Assembly (NCBI GenBank): GCA_003170935.1 | Contig: PMYA01000143.1 | Location: 1 to 5,414, forward strand | Origin: Methanobacteriota archaeon | GTDB lineage: Archaea > Halobacteriota > Bog-38 > Methanoflorentales > Methanoflorentaceae | Length of the DNA stretch: 5,414 nt | Direction: 5' to 3' | Shown: positions 1-5,414 of the stretch, piece by piece | Layout: every line of letters begins with the position of its first letter | How positions within the stretch are numbered: position 1 is the first letter of the stretch | Translations under genes and position numbers: made by a program | The notes under the pieces: generated by a model | Databases searched by the model: none | What the model was told of the DNA's origin: nothing | What the model saw: the letters and a program-made list of their open reading frames with translations, nothing else

Positions 1-80
1 CTATACTAATATGTATTGCGCGCGTTCTTTATTAGCTTTTGTGGGGGTGTCGCTTCTCTAGCATCTTGGCTTTTAGCTAG

Positions 81-154
81 TGGGGCCACCGAGATTTGAA
101 CTCGGGTCTGAGGACCCCCAGTCCCCAAGGATAACCAGGCTACCCTATGGCCCC
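81..154 (-). tRNA. tRNA-Pro, anticodon GGG
   Basis: The reverse complement folds as a complete 74-nt cloverleaf. The acceptor stem GGGGCCA/TGGCCCC pairs perfectly and is followed by discriminator A. The D stem is GGGT/ATCC with a GG-containing loop. The anticodon stem is GGGGA/TCCTC (one G-U pair) with loop CTGGGGG. The variable loop is short and the T arm is CCGAG-TTCAAAT-CTCGG. U33 is followed by GGG (positions 119-117) and then G37, as expected for proline tRNA. The alternative register giving UGG would lack U33 and break the top pair of the stem. CCA is not encoded, so it must be added after transcription. There is no intron. It lies downstream of the hdr operon in the same direction. Confidence 0.97.
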
Positions 155-178
155 TCTATATTGAGTATGCGGTAACCC

Positions 179-185
179 TATATTA
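179..185 (-). promoter_or_regulatory. Possible archaeal TATA box for tRNA-Pro
   Basis: On the minus strand this is TAATATA, preceded by a purine-rich AGAAG that could act as a BRE. Its centre is about 28 nt upstream of the mature tRNA 5' end, which suits archaeal TBP/TFB promoters (TATA centred near -26) starting close to the tRNA. The region is AT-rich, so a chance match is possible. Confidence 0.35.
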
Positions 186-233
186 CTTCTATTCACCGCG
201 ATGCATTATCGCTTAGCTTCCCGTTCCTGCAAG

Positions 234-271
234 GACTCTGTGTTTCACCAAGCACAAAGCTTGACAGAGTC
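234..271. repeat. Imperfect inverted repeat (hairpin) between the operon end and the tRNA
   Basis: GACTCTGT (234-241) and ACAGAGTC (264-271) are perfect 8-bp inverted arms. Nested inside, CAAGC (249-253) and GCTTG (259-263) form a second 5-bp stem with a 5-nt loop, directly continuous with the outer stem on the 264 side. The whole could fold as a 13-bp hairpin with one 7-nt bulge (242-248). No T-run follows on either strand, so a simple terminator is not indicated. It could be a processing or 3'-UTR structure between the operon and the tRNA, or chance. Confidence 0.4.
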
Positions 272-311
272 TGTAGATATAGGGCTTTGCGTTAATGTGC
301 ATTCGAGGTAC

Positions 312-319
312 AAAAAAAA
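312..319 (-). terminator. Oligo-T transcription terminator of the hdr operon
   Basis: Eight consecutive T residues on the minus strand begin 18 nt after the stop codon of the last operon gene. Archaeal RNA polymerase terminates efficiently at such T tracts on the non-template strand without needing a hairpin. The position, between the operon and an independently placed tRNA gene, fits. Confidence 0.55.
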
Positions 320-337
320 CGATACTACGTTAATTAA

Positions 338-1612
338 CTATAGCTTGATATTTTGCACTGGCGTACTCAGCAAAAATTCTCCCTGCTCGATCTTCTTTTT
401 GAGCTCTCGCGTCAGTTTGTCAGCATTGTATCGATCTGATTGTCTCAGCGTTACCGGAATTTGTTGCCCATTTAGCTCGATAGCACCCAGGTTACCTTTG
501 AGGGCCCCATAAGGACAAGAGGATAAGCAAGCACCGCACCGCATGCATTCTTTTCGATCAATCCCTTTATTCGGTTTGAATGCTGCGGTTGGACAATTCT
601 TTGCGACTTGACATTCTTTACAACTCGCGCACTCTTTCTTTGAGTAACTGATCCGTCCATATTCTCTCTGCCAGACGTCGCTGTATCGTGCATAACCAAG
701 CGGCCTGCGCCCATTCACATCAACGATCGGTAGGGGGATCTGATCATCCGTCCGGCTGGCGTTCTCTAGTATAGAAGTATTGAGAATCGGAATAGGGATT
801 GCCCACGAACAGAACACGTCGGGACCTGCGGACGTATTAAAGCCACCGACATATTTTGGGTTCATGCCCTTTAGTGGTGCATATCCTGAAAGGTTCGGCT
901 TTTGAGGAGAGCTACGTGTTCCCGTCCCTGTCACGAAGCCTACGGCACCGTTGAACAATGCTTTCGTGCCAACTCCTATAGTTTCGAGCTGAGGGTCTTT
1001 CTCCAAAGGATTGAGTTCTCCACATCCACAGAAGCTTGCTTCTTTGTATGGCCCTTCGAGACATGTAACGGAAAAGATGGACTTGACGCAACTGTCGTTA
1101 GGATTAACAAATGCATTATAGTTTTTAAACACGTTTCGAGTAGCGGAGAGCCTCGCAAATTGCATGTCCTGAAGGTTAGTTTGTCCCTTTATGAGCTGTC
1201 CCATCGTTGTTAGCACTTCAAAGTCGATATCGCTCCCTTTTACAATATCGCGGAAAAGATGGCCCCCTCCATATTTTGTGTCGCTCCGGCTGACCGCAGT
1301 CCCGAAGACAATCAAATCAAGCAATCCAAGCCTTTCGTTAGGACACGGACCAACGAAAGCGGGGACATCATTTAGCCACGCCTTTTGGGCCGTCTCGAAG
1401 ACGTTTGGAGCCGTGGCTTGAAAGGATAACGTGGCATAGGTTCCACTCATGATGCCCTTCGTGCCACTTGTAACTACGTCTACTTCTTTAACGTCATCGT
1501 GAGCCCGCACCATATTGCAGAACTCAAAGGCAGTACAAACGGTGACTTCTCCGGCTGTTATCTTGGCGTTAATCTCTTCTATGCTTCTTAAAGGCACATT
1601 TGACTTTGACAT
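338..1612 (-). CDS. Methanogenesis marker 16-type protein (DUF39/HcyBio domain plus two 4Fe-4S motifs)
   Basis: A 424-residue protein with an N-terminal DUF39 (COG1900, HcyBio) domain at about residues 10-310. Conserved-looking stretches include TSGTKGIMSGTYA (48-60), GPCPNERLG (88-96), YGGGHLF (114-120) and GVGTKALFNGAVGF (213-226). The tail has ferredoxin-like motifs C328-x2-C331-x2-C334-x5-C340-P and C356-x2-C359-x2-C362-x3-C366-P, then a segment with RQSDR (390-394). This layout matches the methanogenesis marker 16 family, whose function is not established as far as I know. Relatives in the DUF39 family act in sulfide incorporation into homocysteine in methanogens, so a sulfur-transfer or redox role is plausible but inferred. 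The ATG lies 19 nt after the hdrA stop with a weak AGAG ribosome-binding site, and it is the last gene of the operon. The protein is probably cytoplasmic: I see no signal peptide or membrane segment. The family assignment is firmer than any function. Confidence 0.86.
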   Translation of the reverse strand: MSKSNVPLRSIEEINAKITAGEVTVCTAFEFCNMVRAHDDVKEVDVVTSGTKGIMSGTYATLSFQATAPNVFETAQKAWLNDVPAFVGPCPNERLGLLDLIVFGTAVSRSDTKYGGGHLFRDIVKGSDIDFEVLTTMGQLIKGQTNLQDMQFARLSATRNVFKNYNAFVNPNDSCVKSIFSVTCLEGPYKEASFCGCGELNPLEKDPQLETIGVGTKALFNGAVGFVTGTGTRSSPQKPNLSGYAPLKGMNPKYVGGFNTSAGPDVFCSWAIPIPILNTSILENASRTDDQIPLPIVDVNGRRPLGYARYSDVWQREYGRISYSKKECASCKECQVAKNCPTAAFKPNKGIDRKECMRCGACLSSCPYGALKGNLGAIELNGQQIPVTLRQSDRYNADKLTRELKKKIEQGEFLLSTPVQNIKL

Positions 1613-1631
1613 AAAACTCTAAAGAACCAGC

Positions 1632-3995
1632 TTACACCGTTGCGAGCTCTTCTTGTATCTCTCTTGTGTGTTTGATTTTGTCATCAAACTGCATAAGACG
1701 CTTATGCAAGCCTACGAAGTGCGGGATATAAACGCGGTAAATCTTTAGTCGCGCGGGATCAATCCCTCGCTGAACAACTTTTTTGCTCAAATCGTTAAGC
1801 CGCATTTCAACACTTTCGAAGTTTTCACCGCAACTCTCAGCTTCGAAACCCTGTCCGATAAAAACGCCATCAGCACCTAACTGGAACGCCAACTCTATGT
1901 GTTGGGGGGCGAGTCGCAACACTGACGGCACACTTATGATCCGAATAGAAGGGGGGTAACGGAGACGTGCTGCACCAATGTTGTCAGCTGCTGCGTAGCC
2001 AATTTTTTTATCTAGGAACGCTATGTTCCTTATCTCTTTTTCGCTCTTACCTGAAAGAACCCCGCGTATGGAAGCTTCAAGTTGGGCTTCCGTACACCCG
2101 TGCAAGTCAAGGGCTGCAGTAGGGCAAACGTGCACACACGCGCCGCCTCCGGTGCAGAGTATCGGATCGACCGTTGCTCTGCGATCAACCATCTTTATGG
2201 CATTGTTCTTGCACTGCCGTACGCACATACCGCAACCGTTGCAGCTGTCCTTAACGAAGGCCGAAAGCGGTTCTATAGATACGAAGTCCCGATCAACAAG
2301 CGATAGCGCTTCGAGAGCAGCTGCTTTTGCTTGTAAAACGCTATAGGTGATGTCTTTGGGACCTTGGGCGGTGCCGCATACATAGATCCCTTTAGTATTT
2401 GTGCTAGCGCCTTCAAGTTTTGGGTGTTTTTCCTTTATGAATAAGTCATCACCTAGCTCAATGCCGAGCGTCTCTCCAACTTGAATCGTTCCTTGAGAGG
2501 GCTTAATGCCTGTCGAAAGAACCACTAGGTCCGCTTCAATTTCGAGACATTGTCCACGTAACGTATCTTCAGCGCTTACGTACAATTTACCCCCTCTATG
2601 CTTCACGTCACCCGCTCGTCCTCGGATAAATTTGACACCTTTCTCTTGCACGTGCCTGTAGTAGTTTTCATAAATTCCTGGAGCTCGAATGTCCGTGTAG
2701 AGCACTGTTATCTCAGTTCCTGGATAGTAGTCAGTAATGTAGTTGGCGTGTTTCAGAGCGACCATGCAACAAACGGACGAGCAATACGGCAATCCGTGCG
2801 GCTTTTCGTCCCTCGATCCGACGCATTGTATCATCACTATTCGTTTTGGCGGTTCGCTATCTGAAGGTCTTAAGAGTTCTCCGTTTGTAGGCCCATTTAC
2901 ACCAATTATCCGAGCGAGCTCTAACTGAGTAACAACGTCTTTAAAACGACCATAACCGTATTCAGGCCGCAAACTTGGATCGAACTCATCATGACCCGTT
3001 GCGACGACAATTGCTCCGACTTCTATTTTTCTAAGAGAAGGCTCGGCTTCGAGATCGATTGCGTCAGATTTGCATACCTTTGCACACTTGCCGCATTTCA
3101 CACAATGCTCACCATCTATCGTGTACCTATCAGGGACGGCCTGTGGGAAAGGCTTGTAGATAGCTTTTCTTTTTTGTGTATCGGCATTCCACCAGTTGGG
3201 TACTTCGATTGGACAAACAATCGCACACTCTCCACAGCTTGTACATCGATCGTTCACGCTTTGTGGTTTGATTTTAATATCGACTTTAAAGTGACCAGCA
3301 GTTCCGCGAATGTGTGCAATTTCAGCGTCAGTCAGGAGTTCGATATTTTGATTTTCGTAAGCATCATTCATTAATGGACTCAGTGAGCACATCACGCACT
3401 CTTCGACCATCTTATGTGGTGAAAATACTTTTCCTATTCTAACTGTGTTACCCCCAATAGAGGGCTCCTTTTCAACCAGAAACGTTTTTACGCCATTTTC
3501 TGCTAAGGCGAGCGCTGCGGTGATTCCTGCGATGCCACCACCTACAATGAGCGTGGCGTTTGTAACGTCAACACGAAACTCAGCAAGGGATTCCGCGTGC
3601 TCGAGCCGTTGTAGAGAGGCATTGACGAGGTCGCGCGCTTTCTTGGTGGCGCTCTTTCTGTCATCGGTGACCCACGAACATTGTTCTCTAATATTTGTAA
3701 TTTCAAGAAGATATGCATTAAGTCCTGCTTCGCGTATACAGCCCCTGAAGGTCTTACCGTGGTTGTTAGGTGAACACGCAGCGATCACAACCCCATCGAG
3801 ATTGTTTTTGCGAATGGATTTTTTGATCTTCTGCTGGCCTTGAAGCGAACAGAGATGCTGGTCTGAGTCTACTACGTAGGCGCGCTTGAAATCTTTAACT
3901 AGTCGATCAATATCGACTACGTTGGAAATGTTTCCGTCGCATTGACATAAGAAGACGCCAAATCGCGACACGTCAAATGGCCCCCATCTTTTCAA
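1632..3995 (-). CDS. hdrA: Heterodisulfide reductase subunit A, HdrA2-like, fused to a degenerate MvhD domain
   Basis: The FAD and iron-sulfur core of the Hdr complex, 787 residues from the TTG at 3995. Order of parts: N-terminal domain with C17-x-C19, C49, C74 and C106; FAD-binding GGGIAG (152-157); C200/C203; inserted ferredoxin domain with two complete motifs (C251/254/257/261 and C298/301/304/308); the HdrA-specific C391, C405, C409-C410 set; C-terminal ferredoxin with C585/588/591/595 complete and C614/G617/C620/C624 lacking one Cys; and an MvhD-like domain at about 650-770 whose cluster cysteines are mostly gone. The length and fusion match HdrA2 proteins such as that of Methanosarcina acetivorans. 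Known family role: flavin-based electron bifurcation or confurcation coupling ferredoxin to the CoM/CoB disulfide. The start is uncertain. TTG 3995 overlaps hdrB by 23 nt; GTG 3971, 1 nt after the hdrB stop, would give 779 residues starting close to the conserved GVF-C motif, and I slightly prefer it. The identity is firm; the electron donor is not shown by the sequence. Confidence 0.95.
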   Translation of the reverse strand: MKRWGPFDVSRFGVFLCQCDGNISNVVDIDRLVKDFKRAYVVDSDQHLCSLQGQQKIKKSIRKNNLDGVVIAACSPNNHGKTFRGCIREAGLNAYLLEITNIREQCSWVTDDRKSATKKARDLVNASLQRLEHAESLAEFRVDVTNATLIVGGGIAGITAALALAENGVKTFLVEKEPSIGGNTVRIGKVFSPHKMVEECVMCSLSPLMNDAYENQNIELLTDAEIAHIRGTAGHFKVDIKIKPQSVNDRCTSCGECAIVCPIEVPNWWNADTQKRKAIYKPFPQAVPDRYTIDGEHCVKCGKCAKVCKSDAIDLEAEPSLRKIEVGAIVVATGHDEFDPSLRPEYGYGRFKDVVTQLELARIIGVNGPTNGELLRPSDSEPPKRIVMIQCVGSRDEKPHGLPYCSSVCCMVALKHANYITDYYPGTEITVLYTDIRAPGIYENYYRHVQEKGVKFIRGRAGDVKHRGGKLYVSAEDTLRGQCLEIEADLVVLSTGIKPSQGTIQVGETLGIELGDDLFIKEKHPKLEGASTNTKGIYVCGTAQGPKDITYSVLQAKAAALEALSLVDRDFVSIEPLSAFVKDSCNGCGMCVRQCKNNAIKMVDRRATVDPILCTGGGACVHVCPTAALDLHGCTEAQLEASIRGVLSGKSEKEIRNIAFLDKKIGYAAADNIGAARLRYPPSIRIISVPSVLRLAPQHIELAFQLGADGVFIGQGFEAESCGENFESVEMRLNDLSKKVVQRGIDPARLKIYRVYIPHFVGLHKRLMQFDDKIKHTREIQEELATV

Positions 3996-4851
3996 GAAGT
4001 GGCTTTATGTCTATCGTCCCAAATTGGAGGCACGCGTCTCTTGACTTGTCGGCTCCGAGCAATAATGCCACGAGTTGTGATACGTTTAACACAGGAACGA
4101 CATGATTGAATCGTTCTTCGAACTGTCGCTGAAATCTATCGAGGATTAATTGGCAGCCAGCACACATTGTCACGATAAGATCGGGCTCTTCAGCTAATAT
4201 GCTCTCTAGCTTTCTAAAGCTTGTTGATTCTGTATACTCGTCTACGCCGATAAGGTGTGAAAAACCAAGACCACAGCAAGAAGATCTTTCAGAATAATCT
4301 ACGAGCGTCGCTGAGAAAGCCGCACATATCTCATCCAGCAAAGTAGGATATTCCCACAACCCCCCTGTTACCTCGTCGTAAAATACTTTTGTATAATGGC
4401 ACCCGTGATGTGTTGCTATATGGACCTGAGAGAGGGAGAATTTCGCGCGCTCTGCGAGAATTTCTTTCAGACTGTAAAGCACCTCAGCGGCGTGATAGAC
4501 CGTTACGCCTCCTGTGTACTCGTAGTTCACTGCTTTTAAAACGTCGTTTATCGCGGCCCGCGTTTTATCGTCGTTAAGTTCACCAATACACTCCTTTAGA
4601 TTCGCGTATGAGGTGGGGCACGTACAGACGACATTGTTGTACCCTGAATTGTGTGCAAGGGCAAAATTTCTGGCATTGAGGCTGAGATTGGCTTCAGGAG
4701 GAACCATACCGCAGTGCCCTGCAAATCCGGTGCACGACGATTGGTTTGGATCATCGAAGTAGTCAATGTTCAAAGAATTTAGTATGAACCTGAACGACCG
4801 TTCTATGCCCGGGAAGAAAGTCCCCGCGACACAACTCTTGAACAGGTACAA
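3973..4851 (-). CDS. hdrB: Heterodisulfide reductase subunit B, two CCG domains, N-terminal one incomplete
   Basis: A 292-residue HdrB. In the family, two cysteine-rich CCG domains each bind a noncubane 4Fe-4S cluster, and the pair cleaves or forms the CoM-S-S-CoB disulfide. The C-terminal motif is complete: C151, C192-C193-G, C230-x2-C233. The N-terminal motif is partial: C7 and C40 are present, but the expected adjacent Cys is Ser39 (or Thr41). The CxxC position reads C78-P-T-S81, with an extra C76 nearby, and C47 is an unusual additional cysteine. The start is TTG at 4851, since there is no in-frame ATG or GTG upstream within the gap after hdrC and C7 must be near the N-terminus. No clear ribosome-binding site is visible. 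It sits 37 nt after hdrC and overlaps or abuts hdrA, the usual hdrC-hdrB-hdrA partnership. The protein is cytoplasmic, with no membrane segments. It is certainly HdrB family; canonical substrate use is in doubt. Confidence 0.92.
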   Translation of the reverse strand: MYLFKSCVAGTFFPGIERSFRFILNSLNIDYFDDPNQSSCTGFAGHCGMVPPEANLSLNARNFALAHNSGYNNVVCTCPTSYANLKECIGELNDDKTRAAINDVLKAVNYEYTGGVTVYHAAEVLYSLKEILAERAKFSLSQVHIATHHGCHYTKVFYDEVTGGLWEYPTLLDEICAAFSATLVDYSERSSCCGLGFSHLIGVDEYTESTSFRKLESILAEEPDLIVTMCAGCQLILDRFQRQFEERFNHVVPVLNVSQLVALLLGADKSRDACLQFGTIDIKPLLEKMGAI

Positions 4852-4888
4852 ACGTTGAGGCAGCTTGGAAGGCGTTAAGACTAGCCGA

Positions 4889-5414
4889 TCAGTGGTCGTT
4901 GAAACGCCCCCCTTTATTACAGGTTAATTTCAAAATGGTCCCAATCTCTTTGAGCGCTTTAGTTGGGACTGGAATGTCTCGAGCGTTTCGAGGAGGCAGT
5001 CCAAGCTCAGCTCTCAGCGTTATGATCTTATCAGAGTCAACCAGTTTGCTCAACAAGCCAAGGTCGTACTTGAACAATTCAGGTGAAATGGTCACGCCGA
5101 TACTTTCTAAAGATTCAAACAGTAAAGAAGCTTTTTTGTAGATCTCATCTGGTGCGTACCCCTCTTTAAACGCTTTGTTTCTCGCATTAAGGATTATGGA
5201 CGCCGGAGTGTTGTTTCGAGGACACCGAGAATTGCAGGTATAACACTGACCGCAACGCCAGATGAGTGGATCTTTCGCAAGCTCGTCTGCAGAGCATTCT
5301 TGCGCACGTCGAACAATTTCACGAGGGCTGTAGTCGTCGAATACCTTGGCAGCAGGGCATCCTGCTGTACATCTCCCACATTGAAGGCACTTTATTACAT
5401 TATCCTTATTGTAC
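4889..5414 (-). CDS. hdrC: Heterodisulfide reductase subunit C, 5' end cut by window edge
   Basis: A continuous reading frame of 174 codons runs from the right edge of the window to a TGA at 4891-4889. Near the visible N-terminus is CLQCGRCTAGCP (5390-5355), a 4Fe-4S motif C-x2-C-x2-C-x3-CP. About 35 residues further on is a second motif, WRCGQCYTCNSRCPR. Two such motifs, followed by a helical C-terminal part with a PELF segment, are the signature of soluble HdrC. This subunit passes electrons from HdrA to the noncubane clusters of HdrB. Only eight residues precede the first Cys in the window, and family members are about 180-190 residues long, so roughly 5-20 N-terminal residues and the start codon lie outside. 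Both cluster motifs are intact, unlike parts of hdrA and hdrB. The promoter and any earlier operon genes are also outside the window. Confidence 0.94.
   Translation of the reverse strand, partial: YNKDNVIKCLQCGRCTAGCPAAKVFDDYSPREIVRRAQECSADELAKDPLIWRCGQCYTCNSRCPRNNTPASIILNARNKAFKEGYAPDEIYKKASLLFESLESIGVTISPELFKYDLGLLSKLVDSDKIITLRAELGLPPRNARDIPVPTKALKEIGTILKLTCNKGGRFNDH

Noticed and set aside
58..80. Inverted repeat CTAGC/GCTAG just after the tRNA 3' end, considered as a terminator or processing signal
   Set aside because: Only 5 bp with a 13-nt loop and no following T-run; chance is sufficient.
201..512. Plus-strand open frame of 103 codons over the intergenic region and the 3' end of the marker 16 gene
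   Set aside because: More than half lies antisense to a well-supported gene, and the protein resembles no family I know and has no domain-like pattern.
2991..3374. Plus-strand open frame of 127 codons
   Set aside because: Antisense to the ferredoxin insert of hdrA; its cysteines and aromatic residues arise from the complement of the hdrA codons.
3445..3843. Plus-strand open frame of 132 codons
   Set aside because: Entirely antisense to the N-terminal and FAD-binding part of hdrA; the composition is that of a complementary-strand shadow.
1632..3995. Selenocysteine at a missing cluster ligand, as in HdrA of some methanococci
   Set aside because: There is no in-frame TGA; the replaced positions are sense codons (for example GGC at 2145-2147).
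4889..5095. A separate 68-residue minus-strand gene starting at GTG 5095
   Set aside because: The same frame stays open upstream to the window edge and encodes both HdrC cluster motifs, so this GTG is an internal Val codon.
5194..5379. Minus-strand open frame of 61 codons
   Set aside because: It overlaps hdrC in another frame and has no recognisable motif.

Overview
This window reads as archaeal DNA, most likely from a methanogen or a relative running the pathway in reverse (methane- or alkane-oxidising). The basis is a heterodisulfide reductase (Hdr) gene set of the soluble, flavin-containing HdrABC type, a protein of the methanogenesis marker 16 family, and a tRNA-Pro lacking an encoded CCA with an archaeal-looking TATA element upstream. 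No mcr gene is in view, so lifestyle and lineage are inferred from gene families only.

All recognisable genes lie on the minus strand. In transcription order they are: hdrC (5' end cut off by the window's right edge), hdrB, hdrA (with a fused C-terminal MvhD-like domain, the HdrA2 layout), and a 424-residue DUF39/HcyBio protein with two C-terminal 4Fe-4S motifs (methanogenesis marker 16 type). Spacings are 37 nt (hdrC-hdrB), an overlap or 1 nt (hdrB-hdrA, depending on the start) and 19 nt (hdrA to the marker 16 gene), so this is very probably one operon. It ends in a T8 tract 18 nt past the last stop codon. After an intergenic stretch of about 180 nt with an imperfect hairpin comes tRNA-Pro(GGG), same orientation, probably with its own promoter. 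Positions 1-80 hold nothing I can name.

In the classical complex, HdrA carries the bifurcating FAD and a chain of iron-sulfur clusters, HdrC relays electrons through two 4Fe-4S clusters, and HdrB reduces or forms the CoM-S-S-CoB disulfide at two noncubane clusters. This copy departs from that plan at several metal sites. The fused MvhD domain keeps its fold signature but has lost nearly all the cysteines for its 2Fe-2S cluster. One 4Fe-4S motif next to it has Gly for Cys. The N-terminal cluster motif of HdrB lacks two of its usual five cysteines, while the C-terminal one is intact. The FAD site, the inserted ferredoxin domain, the CC-containing motif of HdrA and both HdrC clusters look complete. 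I read the locus as an expressed but divergent Hdr paralogue, possibly with a different electron input and a different disulfide or thiol substrate, co-transcribed with a protein related to the sulfur-incorporating HcyBio family. The cysteine losses are read directly from the sequence; their functional meaning is inference.
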